Program-made: the position numbers and the translations under genes
Notes under the pieces: model-generated
What the model saw: the letters and a program-made list of their open reading frames with translations, nothing else
Database searches by the model: none
What the model was told of the DNA's origin: nothing
Source: Ashinkailepas kermadecensis
Lineage: Eukaryota > Arthropoda > Thecostraca > Neolepadidae
DNA: 64,000 bases
Reading direction: 5' to 3'
NCBI GenBank assembly: GCA_034440615.1
Contig: JAOTOM010004048.1
Span: forward strand, 134,501-198,500
Shown here: positions 48,377 to 59,879 of the stretch, one piece after another
Layout of the letters: each line of letters opens with the position of its first letter
Numbering within the stretch: position 1 is the stretch's first letter

Positions 48377-50400
48377 CATATCCCGTCAAAACATGCAGTC
48401 AAAATTGTTCAAAATGCTCTAAAAACGTTATAAATGTTGGCATGCAACTTCAAAAACCTTCGTGAATAAAATACAGCGTTGACGTGTGTTGTAACATTAT
48501 CATATTACCGACTGTTGGTGATTGGCTCGGCATCTTTGCATTCACAATCTACATGGTAGTTTGGTGTTTAGTGATGAAATTGTTGTAGCATCTTTTAAAT
48601 TACTTTGTTACCTGTTTTTCGTCTTTTTCCTCAATGTGTTTTGCCCCGCAATAATTTCACCTTTTAGCATGGGACCCTATGGAGTATGCCCCCAAATCCA
48701 TTTGTGCCCTCCCAATGCCTTCATGTATCGTATTTCTCCAAAATCATTTCAAGAAACCACCTACCGTATTTGGAACCATATCTTTCATACACTTATCAGG
48801 TGCCAAACTGTCCACTTGTCCTGAAATTGCAAAGCCTACTTTTGCTATGAATAGTATAGCTTTGAAACAACACGGATCTGCACTTGCAGCAATTTGGACA
48901 GGTTGTATCTTACAATTGGTTATAATTATGGAAGCATTATACACATCAGCTCAAATGTAGAGCTTTCTTTTCTTCTTAGTGCTAGCTCTACATGTAGACC
49001 TTCTTCTCTGTTCAGTTGTGGGTGCATGGAAATCCCAATAAGAAATGTGCATCCTTAGCTTCAGCTGTGTATACGTAATGTGGAATGTCCTGGACATTCC
49101 TCATCCAGAACATGATCCTACCTGGAATATTATCGAATCTTGTATTGCCAAGGAATTTAAAGAAATTATGGACCTTACTGACCACAATACTAGCTTTGGT
49201 AAGGATGCATAAATGAACATGTGCTCATAACTGTAGGCATAATGTAGCAGTGCAAACACAGTGGCAGAACCAGAATGCAGGGAAGCTTACTTTGCAACAC
49301 GAAATATGCCAACCTCGTGGGGATTTTCTTTGAAGACTCATTGCCCATTGCAAACTACTACACAAACACAATGTGAGGAAGGTTGAGGGAGGGTTTATCC
49401 TGCATGCATCAGTCGGTGTGCAAGCCTATGACGTCTTACCAATCAACGCCGAATCATCTCCACTCAATCAACTTTTTCATCTTCAGCGAAGAGCCGCTGG
49501 TGTGCATCCCATGAAAAACAAAACGTTTTGCCTTTCATCAGCTGCATAGAAAGCATGTCAATCATTGATTTAGGATACTACTTCCTGCAATGTCTCGACA
49601 TTGTGGGTGCTAAGCAATCAACCTGGTCGATACACTCTAAAACTAAAGTAACCAACCGATGTCGGAGTATTTCAACCCCTACGTTGCGTTACTTGGCCTG
49701 GTATAAAATCAGCTTGGTCCAGGAAGGTGCATGAACCGATCAAATTACTTTGTATGTGCATCGGATAATAATTTGCATGGATAATTCCTATTTTGTTGTA
49801 TGGCGATAGCAACTAGGGTGCCAGTTCGACATATCATCACATAATGTAGGAACCCAACAGTTGATTAAATTGAAAGGTGGAAGCTGAACTATCTGTTTCC
49901 GTAGCGAAGGCGCTTTCGCCTTGAACTAAAAAAATACGCATGCTCGGATAACTCCGTAGGATAAAATGGGGACTGTGGACGCCTTTTCTGAGCTAAATTT
50001 TACCTTTACAAATCACAGTTACGAAAAATGTGTACAGTAACTCAATTAATTTTTCTGTAGTTCCTGACGACGTAGAAAGGATTTGGCCTTACATTGTACT
50101 TGTCAATGATTTATCCTGCAGAACTTGCGAGGAAATGTGCTTCTGATGACTGGTCTGCACTATAATTAACGGATGGTAATGTAAAAACTCAGGCACGTTT
50201 ACGGGTGGTAGGCATTTTTAGTATTTATTCGTATTGAGGTCTGATAATTGTGTCCAGAGGTAACCCGAAAATTAAGTAGCATTGAATTTGGAGGGGTCAG
50301 CAATTATTTGTTTCAAACTGGCCTCTGTCTGTGTATCCAAGTGGTCAGTTTGGTAGTAGCCTACCGACCTTAACATACTTCCGAACGATTTCATAAGATA
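48377..50400. other. No confirmed gene; two unrecognised short frames
   Basis: 48,679-48,960 (+) is a 93-codon frame starting with ATG. Near 49,078-49,212 (+) a 44-codon frame (MWNVLDIPHPEHDPTWNIIE...) ends at GGTAAGG, a donor-like sequence. Neither matches a family I know, and both could be chance. Confidence 0.25.
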
Positions 50401-50404
50401 AAAT

Positions 50405-50460
50405 GTGACACGCGAATGGCACAAGATCTCCTCGAGGTCTAAGGTTCAAACCTCACCCCA
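50405..50460 (+). other. Possible tRNA-like (SINE) boxes
   Basis: tggcacaagat (A-box-like) and, about 30 bases on, aggttcaaacctcacccc (perfect B box and T-arm stem). No complete cloverleaf, so at most a SINE head. Confidence 0.25.
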
Positions 50461-51299
50461 GTTTATTGAACATCCGCAAAAACAATGTGATAATACAACA
50501 TCGATGCATTAAGCCCATACATACGCCATACATCGACTAAACCCGCCGGTTGGAATCGTAGCGTAGCTGTATTTGTTCCAGGAGTGGAAACTAAAACATT
50601 ACTCATAATGTCATGAGTATTGTTAGCTTGGGTAAAATACAATTGCTCATCCCCATGGGCACAATTGCTTCTTTTGTATCCTCTACATTCAAAATAGTTT
50701 CTAGAAAGATGTTCGTGATATGGGTGGGCCCGCACCGTTGCGCCTTTTAAACACCTTCATACTTCCGTGAATACCAGTAGGAAAATAAGTCAAAATTTGG
50801 GACAGGGTTAGTCCAGCAACAACCCTGACCAGCTATGCCGAACACACAGCATCCTGCATGACCGGCGCCACCCCGATGCAAGGCGACACAACTGGTACCG
50901 TTGGAATGGCCGTCATCACAGCAATTGCTGGGCTGTCTTTTCCTGCTGGATCGACTGTGGCTGCTGGGGTAGCTGTGGCCATGCCATTGATACAGATATG
51001 GCTGCTCAAGTGGTCGTCACCGCTGGGACTGCCGTCACCGCTGGGACGGTTGTTGTCGCTGGGCTGTGACGACAGGGGCGGCCGCCACCGTTTAGGAGGC
51101 GGTGGATGTTGGGACAGTCGTCGCTACTGAGATGGAGTTTCTTTGTCCTAAAAAAAACGGTTAAGTGTCGCAGCAGGTGACGAACCCTTTCAGGATGATT
51201 GTGTATCATAGCGCGAGCGTTCAGATGATTCTCGCCTATTTTGGTCCTCCGTATTAAGTGCTTGCTATCCTTTCGGCAGACATCTGACATTCTGGCTCT
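50461..51299. other. No gene recognised; GC-rich patch at 50,850-51,130
   Basis: The patch has loosely repeated gctggga/gccgtcaccgctggg motifs and frames rich in Gly, Ala and Val. A minus-strand frame at 50,463-50,735 has no known motif. Confidence 0.35.
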
Positions 51300-52194
51300 G
51301 TTCACCCTCATGGCCCTCCCTGGCTTTTAAAAGACGTTCGCAGTCCTCGTCCTCGGCAGTATTTATGTCTCTCAGGGATATTTTAGTTCTGAGGCAGGCC
51401 CTTGATATTCCTTGCACACATCGCCAGTTCTCCAGCACCCGCTTACCTCTCAGGGAGCATCGATCCCTCAGGTGCCCATCCCAAAGGTCAAGGGTATCCC
51501 AGTCCAGTCATTTCTGGCTCTCATGGGCCCTATTCATCCTTCAGATGTCCTCTCCATATTGCATCGGTCATTCCTAGTTCTCGACAATCATGCTTAGGTT
51601 TCAGGGACATCGAGCTCTGACACAGGCCTCACACGCACACAGACCACACACACAACAAACATCGCCAGCTCTCAGAATTCTCCTCAGCCCGTAAGTGGCT
51701 CTGTTCATTCTTCTGGGTTCCCCTCAGGAGCTTTTTTTTTTGCCTTCAGAAGCATCACGGTGAAATCCGTTCTAGCTCTCAGGGACTCTTCCCAGCTCCG
51801 ACAATATTTCGGGCTATCAAAGACATTCTAGCTCTGACATTCGCCTTCTGGATTCCTCAGAACCATTACTAGCCCTTAGGGACCCCCTTTGGCTCTCCCT
51901 GGGCCATGCTCTTCTCATAGGGACACCTTCCAAGCCTCTTGAGCATCCCAGTTCAGTCCTCACTAGCGATCAGTGACCATTTGGAATCGTCAGGGGCCAT
52001 CTCCAGCTGTTAGGGGCCCTTCCTAGTCCTTGACAGTCTTTCTATCTTCAAGGGCTTTCTAGCTCTGAGGCCGGCCGTCAGATTTCCTCACAGCAACCGT
52101 TAGCGTTAGGAACTCTGTTCAGCTCTCAGGGAGTTCTGTTAGCTCCCAGGGACCCTCTCAAGTTGCTAGGGGTGCTTCCTATGGGCGCAATATG

Positions 52195-52260
52195 ATCAAA
52201 GAAATGTCGACCCGCCCTTAACACGCGCACTGGAGGGGGGGGGCGAAATCCGCCCACCCC
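52195..52260 (-). repeat. C-run dispersed repeat, copy 2
   Basis: On the minus strand it reads ggggtgggcggatttcg, a run of C, ctcca and gtgcgcgtgttaa, closely matching 29,811-29,862. Confidence 0.6.
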
Positions 52261-53084
52261 TCCGGTTTTTCGTACATAACTGCAGATTTTACCGGTCGAT
52301 ATACGCGATTTTCTGCGTACCTGCTTAGAAATGACCGGCACGTCGTTTAAAGTAGGAAAAATGGAATGGGCCGAAAATTTTTCAAGTTAGGGGCCTCTAA
52401 ATTCAAAACAAATTCCCAGCGCCGGACCACAAAAATCGGCGCTGATGCGCTTCCCGTATATCCGCAAAAGGGAAGTGTTCTTGGCAACACTAGCGACTTG
52501 TTTGATGTATATTGATATGCTATAAAGTTTCAAGGCCATGTTAGGTCACCGAGGTCAAGTCAGGTCAAGTTTATGACAGGTTAATGGAACCAAACTTGAT
52601 CAACTGGAATGTTGTCATAAATTCACTACTGTTTGTCGTTTGTACTGTTTGTCATTGCGTTTCCATACTTTATTCATGTACTTCACTCCTTTCTTCGCGA
52701 AGCCGATTGCGCCGAGCTGCCCGACGGAGCAGTCGGGCGGGCGGCCCGGTTCCGGTAACTGGAACAGGTAACTGACCTGATAAGGTGCTGCTATAAGGTG
52801 CTGCTAGGTGACCTGAGGTCAAATGTCGGGTCTAGCATCTGTATTGCATCATTCGTAATGTCCAAAACATCATTGATGCCCATTTTGGAGCATTTAAACA
52901 CAATCACAGCGATCCATAACAATGACAAGCGAAGCCACGCAAAACAAGAAAAGTTTGACAAATGTGACCGCATTTGACCTTGAAGATAGTGATCTAAGGT
53001 CATAAAATTTGCACACAATAGAGTTCACTACCGTACCCATCCACCCTACGAATTTTGTGCCTCCAGCTTTAATAGGAGCCGAGA

Positions 53085-53140
53085 TCTTAGGGGGGGGCGG
53101 AATTTTCAGAGGCCCTCCAGGGCGCGTGTTAAACCACAAT
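53085..53140 (+). repeat. C-run dispersed repeat, copy 3 (diverged)
   Basis: A run of G, cggaattttc, ggccctccag and ggcgcgtgttaaa. It lies in opposite orientation to copy 2, about 830 bases away, so the two bracket 52,260-53,085. Confidence 0.5.
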
Positions 53141-53540
53141 AACTAACTTAGAAGTGCTTCCTAGTTATCGGCAACACTTGGTTTCAAGGACATTCTGAAT
53201 CTGAGGCGGGCCCTCGGTATTCCTCAAAGCATTCGCCAGCACACAGATCTTTTTTTTCTCAGGGACTTTGCTCAGGAGACCTTGCTCATACATTAGGGGT
53301 CCTGCTCAATCTCAGGAGAATCCCAGTCCAGTCCTCTCTGGCGTTTAGAGGTCCTCTTAATCTCTCGGGGCCCTCCTGCTCTTAGGGGGTCATCACAGAC
53401 CTCAATAGCCTTGTCTAGCTCTCAACTCAGGTGAATTGCAGCTCTGAGGTTGACCCTCAGCCATCAGGGTCCATCTCAGAGCACGATCAAGAGCATATCC
53501 AATAAAGCGGTCGCCTTAAGGGCCTCTCTGACTCGCCTGG

Positions 53541-54190
53541 GGATGGGTGCGGGTGCCCTTTCATCCCTTGACTACGCCACTGCTTTTTAACAACCCAGGG
53601 CCCCTTCATGGGCTTAGAGTCCCTTCACATAGCACCCGGAACCCTCCGTTTCGACAGTCTACGTGGCTCGGGAGCATCTATATCGGCCTGAGGAACGCTG
53701 TCAGCTTTGGGTCCGTATCCATCAGTGTGAGCAGAAGCCGACCCAGTGGCCCGGCATGTCCGGTCAGGGACCCCGTCCGTCGGCTCAGGGGCTCCCTTTC
53801 AGGGTGCAGCACACTCCGTACCACCAGACCCCTCTCTTTTAGCAGCTTGGACCTCAATTACTCCAGAGGCCCATGATCTGCTTCACCTCCTCTGCCGGCC
53901 CAGGCCCCCTTCATACCGGCTCGGGACACTTTCCGATGGTTCGGGGTCCTCCTGCGGCTAGGGATCCTCTCCGTCGGCTCAGGGACCCTTCTTGGCGATT
54001 CAGGGCCTCTTCTGTCAGGTCGGTGGCTCACTTGCAACAGCTTGGGCCCCCTCCATCAGTCCAGGGGCTCTTGTACGCAGTGGCGTCGCCACGAAATTCT
54101 TCCAGGGGGGGGGGCAATGTTGATAGGGGGCCTCCTGCTCCCCGAAAGGGGGCCTCCACTGTGTTAGGGCCTCCTATTGCTTTTTAGGCT
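53541..54190 (+). repeat. Degenerate ~30-bp GC-rich minisatellite (cggctcagggacc type)
   Basis: Recurring ggctcagggacccttc / ggcccccttcat phrases about 30 bases apart. 54,080-54,092 holds the perfect odd palindrome gtggcgtcgccac followed by a G-run, a form common at ends of invertebrate dispersed repeats. Confidence 0.55.
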
Positions 54191-54464
54191 CTTAGTATGG
54201 TTCCCGAATGGGAACATGATTTCATATTGATGTCTTGTTTGTTCTTGGCATGGTGCATCATTTACGCAAAACGCAATAGCAATATTTTTTTTTCCGCTGA
54301 GAACTGAGCCATACCAGGGTATAAATAAGCAAATGTAGATAAATACGTCAGTGCCAAAACAAGCCAATATCTTTATGCTTTATCGACGAGAAGAATCTTC
54401 CCGCTGGCCTCTAGATTGTAGCGGGCTGGTGGGGCTCATGCTGAGCATATCTTAAAGATATCTC
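54191..54464. other. No gene recognised
   Basis: AT-rich unique-looking sequence. Confidence 0.5.
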
Positions 54465-54560
54465 CCATTGATCAACCCACTTCTATGTCCACCAAGTTTA
54501 ACTGAATATAGCTAGGTTCATCACTACTGTTAGTCATCCCCACCAGCTTGATCTCATAAA
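54465..54560 (-). pseudogene. RT thumb remnant (KLVGMTNSSD)
   Basis: On the minus strand the frame reads IKLVGMTNSSDEPSYIQLNL then VDIEVG, matching the thumb segment of the decayed element at 14.0-16.0 kb. No catalytic box is preserved. Confidence 0.6.
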
Positions 54561-54853
54561 CAAGCTTAAACGATCATTTCTCAGTCCTAGGACGACGATT
54601 TCGCGAAGGTGACAACGAGAAGTGGATTTAATTGGTTTTCTGATCGTCATCTTAGGGATTTTTATTTTTTATTTTTTAATAACATTTGGTGCTGGCTGCA
54701 AGGCACTTGGCACAGAAGCTACAATAATAAATCCTCCGCGAATAAATTCACGGCAAGAACAAGCATTGAACAACAATGCATCAATGGCAATGCAACAATG
54801 TAACAATGACAATGCATAAATAGTGCAAAACCATGTGCAAATAGTGCAAATAG
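54561..54853. other. No gene recognised
   Basis: AT-rich sequence ending in caa/aatg-rich simple motifs (54,770-54,850) just outside the mirrored array. Confidence 0.5.
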
Positions 54854-57800
54854 TCCATGATATTAGCAACGCATTCGCATTCGCATTCAGCATCCTATTC
54901 GCATACTCTTCGAATTCGTTCATTTTTTCAGGATATGATCTTTGTCGCTTGCAAAAGTAAGGCAAACAACGATTCTTCAGTAGGACGAGCGGTTCAATCT
55001 CCAGAGGTCCAGAGAGGTCACTCGGGTCAAAAACGGTGTACCGTATAAAATTCGAAGTATTTCACTTAGCCGAATGATTCCAACGCCTAGATGTCCGCTG
55101 TCCATCAAAGATGCAGCACATCGAATTACGTGAACTTCAATGTCATAGTTTGACCTCAGGTCACCGAAGTTGGTTTTACTCATGCACTATATCTATTTAC
55201 GGGGTACCGAGTACAATCATGGTGACACATTGGATATACCTGATTTTTTGCAGGTCATAGTCTACATAGCACGTACATAGAGCACGTCAATCAAAATGAC
55301 CCATTATGGCCACTGATTCATCACCGTTCGCCAAAAAAGCCCCCAAAATACAACTATACCAAATTCTTGTGTACCCGATAATTTCCGCAAAATTTTACTT
55401 GGTACGACGAAAAAAACACCCAGACATTGGTTATAGCCCATGGATGCAGCACATTGAAGCATCTGGCCTACAATCTCATAGTTTGACCTATATTCGCAAA
55501 ATACTGTTTTGACCATGCATTATTGCCATCTACGGGGTACCTGATAATACCCTCCTAAATACATTCATCGGATGGACATTAGCGCCAAAAATCTCCCATC
55601 GGACAAGAAAGCAGCACATCCAAGTATGTCACCTTCAAGCTCACCATTTGACCTCAGGTCAACTTAGACTTTAACATTACACCCTATGGGAATATCACGG
55701 TGTGCAGAATACAATTTTCCTGAATACATTTATCGGATGGATATGAGCGTCGAATAATCGCCCACCGGGCAAGGACGCAGCACATCCGAGGATGTCACCG
55801 TCAGCGCAAGCGTTTGACCTCAGGTCAGGATTTATGAAATTCAGAAAAACAAAGTAGTCCACATGGGTACCGTATGTGGGCCAAACGAAGCATTGAATGT
55901 AGACTATCTCAACACTGATGCATGCACTAGCAACACAAGAAGCAGCACACTGCGTGACCTGACCTCTATCGATGACGCATTTCATCAGGTAGCACTAGCA
56001 TCCCATTCAACAACGCATTCAGAAACCATTTCACCAATGTCCTCCGATTCGTCTGAAAATTTGACACAGCCTTCGCATACATATCCGTACATGCATCCGG
56101 AAACCATTTTCTGCTACGACGAACCATGTCGCCTTCAGAGGCGAAAAGGTCAGCCAGGTCAAATCTGGGGACAGCATAACTTGCCGGATAATTCACTTAT
56201 TGGAATGATTCAAACGCTTGTGCCACCGCTATCAGGGTGGCATGCAGCACACCAAGTCAACTGGTCACTCGAGGTCACCATTAGACCTCAGGTCAACGAA
56301 GACTTTAACATTACACCCTATGGGAATATCACGGTGTACCGAATACAATTTTCCTGAATACATTTATCGGATGGATATTAGCGTCGAAAAATCGCCCACC
56401 GAGCAAGGACGCAGCACATCCGAGCATGTGACCGTCAGCGCCAGCGTTTGACCTCAGGGCAGGTTTTATGAAATTCAGAAAAAGAAAGTAGTCCACTTGG
56501 GTACCGTATGTGGGCCAAACGAACTATTGAATGTAGACTATCTCAACACTGATGCATGCACTAGCAACATAAGAAGCAGCACACTGCGTGACCTGACCTC
56601 TATCGATGACGCATTTCACCAGGTAGCACTAGCATCCCATTCAACAACGCATTCAAAAACCATTTCACTAATGTCCTCCGATTCGTCCGAAAATTTGCTA
56701 CACCCTTCACAGACATATTCGTACATACATCCCGAAACCATTTTCTGCTACGACGAACCATTTCGCCTTCGGAGGCGAAAAGGTCAGCCGGTTCAAATCT
56801 GGGGTACCGCATAACTTGCCGGAGAATTCACTTATTGGAATAATTCAAACGCTTGTGCCACCGCTATCATATTGGCATGCGAAATGGTTCGTCGTAGCAG
56901 AAAATGGTTTCGGGATGCATGTACGAGTATGTCTGCGAAGGTTGTGTCAAATTTTCAGACGAATCGGAGAACATTCGTGAATTCGCTTCTGAATGCGTTG
57001 TTGAATGGGACGCTAGTGCTATCTGATGAAATGCGTCATCGATAGAGGTCAGGTCACGCAGTGTGCTGCTTCTTGTGTTGCTAGTGCATGCATCAGTGTT
57101 GAGATAGTCTACATTCAATGCTTCGTTTGGCCCACATACGGTACCCAAGTGGACTACTTTCTTTTTCTGAATTTCATAAAACCTGACCTGAGGTCAAACG
57201 CTTGCGCTGACGGGCACGTGCTAGGATATGCTGCGTCCTTCCTCGGTGGGCGATTATTCGACGCTAATATCCATCGGATAAATGTATTTAGGAACATTTT
57301 ATTCGGTACACCGTGATTTTCCCATAGGGTGTAATGTTAAAGTCCTCGTTGACCTGAGTTCAAATGGTGACCTCGAATGACCAGTTGACTTGGTGCGCTG
57401 CATGCCACCATGATAACGGTGGCACAAGCGTTTGAACCATTCCAATAAGTGAATTATCCGGCAAGTTATGCGGTACCCCTGATTTGACACGGCTGACCTT
57501 TTCGCCTCTGAAGCCGAAATGGTTCGTCATAGCAGAAAATGGTTTCGGGATGCATGTACCGGTATGTCTGCGAAGGTTGTGTCTAATTTTCGGACGAATC
57601 GGAGAACATTGGTGAATTCGTTTCTGAATGCGTTGTTGAATGGGACGCTAGTGCTACCTGATGAAATGCGTCATCGATAGAGGTCAGGTCACGCAGTGTG
57701 CTACTTCTTGTGTTGCTAGTGCATGCATCAGTGTTGAGATAGTCTACATTCAATGCTTCGTTTGGCCCACATACGGTACCCAAGTGGACTACTTTGTTTT

Positions 57801-58791
57801 TCTGAATTTCATAAAACCTGACCTGAGGTCAAACGCTTGCGCTGACGGTCACATCCTCGGATGTGCTGCGTCCTTGCTCGGTGGGCGATTATTCGACGCT
57901 AATATCCATCCGATAAATGTATTCAGGAAAATTGTATTCGGTACACCGTGATATTCCCATAGGGTGTAATGTTAAAGTCTAAGTTGACCTGAGGTCAAAT
58001 GGTGAGCTTGAAGGTGACATGCTTGGATGTGCTGCTTTCTTGTCCGATGGGAGATTTTTTGGTGCTAATGTCCATCCGATGAATGTATTTAGGAGGGTAT
58101 TATCAGGTACCCCGTAGCTGGCAATAATGCATGGTCAAAACAGTATTTTGCGAATATAGGTCAAACTATAAGATTGTAGGCCAGATGCTTCAATGTGCTG
58201 CATCCATGGGCCATAGCCAATGTCTGGGTGTTTTTTCGTCGTGCCAAGTAAAATTTTGCGGAAATTATCGGGTACACAAGAATTTGGTATAGTTGCATTT
58301 TTGGGGCTTTTTTGGCGAACGGTGATGAATCAGTGGCCATAATGGGTCATTTTGATTGATGTGCTCTATGTACGTGCTATGTAGACTATGACCTGCAAAA
58401 ATCAGGTATATCCAATGTGCCACCATGACTTTATTCGGTACCCCGTACATAGATATAGTGCATGAATAAAACCAACTTCGGTGACCTGAGGTCAAACTAT
58501 GACATTCAAGTTCACGTAATTCGATGTGCTGCATCTTTGATGGACAGCGGACATCTAGGCGTTGGAATCATTCGGGTAAGTGAAATACTTCGAATTTTAT
58601 ACGGTACACCGTTTTTGACCCGAGTGACTTCTCTGGACCTCTGGAGATTGAACCGCTCGTCCTACTGAAGAATCGTTGTGTGCCTTACTTTTGCAAGCGA
58701 CAAAGATCATATCCTGAAAAAATGAACGAATTCGAAGAGTATGCGAATAGGATGCTGAATGCGAATGCGAATGCGTTGCTAATATCATGGA
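54854..58791. repeat. 3.9-kb mirrored (head-to-head) array of a ~166-bp module
   Basis: The outer ends tccatgatattagcaacg (54,854) and cgttgctaatatcatgga (to 58,791) are exact complements, and the two arms match throughout. Within an arm, a module with gcagcaca(t) early, tgacctcaggtca about 38 bases later and a ggtacc-like site recurs every 165-167 bases. The gcagcaca anchors are at 55,113, 55,446, 55,611, 55,777, 55,942, 56,244, 56,411 and 56,576; on the right arm, tgtgctgc-type anchors are at 57,062, 57,229, 57,394, 57,695, 57,863, 58,028, 58,193 and 58,525. A four-module block of 634 bases (about 55,863-56,497) is repeated in part as 56,498-56,884, and both appear inverted at 57,148-56,880 and 57,783-57,149. 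The turning point is near 56,880 and is not symmetrical. No transposase found. Confidence 0.93.
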
Positions 58792-58854
58792 CATCAAAAC
58801 CTTCGAATTCCACGCGGTCACGCCCATGGTTATCGCTGTGCTGTACCGTTTTGT

Positions 58855-58965
58855 AAATTATGTCGTTAAATTATATTATGTATGTATTATTATGTATAAT
58901 TATGTATTATAGATGTATGTATAATTATAATATAATATAAATATATAATTATGTAAATTATAAAG
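58855..58965. repeat. AT-rich tract (tatgtat/ataatta)
   Basis: Irregular TATGTATTA and ATAATATAAT repeats. Confidence 0.85.
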
Positions 58966-59879
58966 AAGGTATTGAAGCTGGGAAGCTCTAATCATGCAGG
59001 CTGTAATCACAGAAGACAACTTTGTAGAAGAAAATACATTTTAAAACATCATTCCTCCAATTTCATATGGGGCATCGGTGTTGTTTTGTATGCTTGTGAG
59101 GGGGAATTTGTCCCCGCAATGTTGGCTTTGCTCCATGGGCGTAAGTTTCTGAAAATTATTGGGGGACCAGTGACGTACCTATATTTGCGTTAAAGGGAGG
59201 GGGACAAACGTATTTGGAGGGGGTCCAACTACTCAATAAAGTCTTCCGATTTCGACCACTATTTTGCCAAAGGGGACCTTTTTAAGTAAAATAATTAGTG
59301 ATCAACTGAATTATCCTGTGGAGGGGCCTAATCTACCACTATCGTTTCTGATTCGTCGGATTTCAACCCTAGGTCCCCCACCCTGTTCGAATGTATTCTT
59401 TTGGTATCCCTTCATAAGTCACCTCGCACTGCTGAAATTACACCTACACAAATCACTTTAAAATGTAAAATTTCCCAATTTCAAACATTCCAGTTCATAG
59501 TGCCCGGTCGCCACGACGCCAACGTCAGTGCACGTGCACACCCATCTTGCGCATTCGGCGCATTCGCCACACTTCGTGCGATGCTACGGATTCTGCTGGG
59601 CCTCCTACGCTTTGCTAATTGCTGCCACATGATAGACTTGCGCCATATCTGACGTGATAAAATGCTTCGTATGGGCGTTCGCTGCGAAAATTCGATTAAT
59701 TAAATTCGATCATAAGTTTCCTAATTCCAATATTTTATGGTGAAGAAATGCGGATACCCGCTGAGCTTTGATGCACCTCATATCTTTGATTAAACATGCT
59801 TCCAGGTTGGCTACCGAACCGAGGCCCTGCCTGAGCGTATTTCTTTGGATCCGTTTCGTATTTCTTCGTCTACGGATGT
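58966..59879. other. No gene recognised
   Basis: 59,130-59,220 has the catgggcgtaagtttctg ... gggggacc form typical of ends of dispersed repeats. Otherwise unique-looking. Confidence 0.4.

Larger units (their letters stand above)
51300..53540 (+). repeat. Highly degenerate ~30-36-bp minisatellite, with interruptions
   Basis: The phrases ctctcaggga, agctctgaggc, ccctcagg and tagctct recur roughly every 30-36 bases over 51,300-52,160 and 53,150-53,540. The middle (about 52,190-53,140) is different sequence holding C-run repeat copies and nuclear-receptor-like half-sites. Divergence is too high for a consensus by eye. Confidence 0.55.

Noticed and set aside
50463..50735. 90-codon minus-strand frame
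   Set aside because: No homologous motif recognised; length is within chance expectation in this composition.
55863..56357. 164-codon frame (MGTVCGPNEALNVDYLNTD...) recurring in shortened form in other copies
   Set aside because: Lies in the 166-bp mirrored array, whose period is not a multiple of 3. The opposite strand is equally open (about 96 codons) in the same copies, and the copies differ by replacement changes and early stops.
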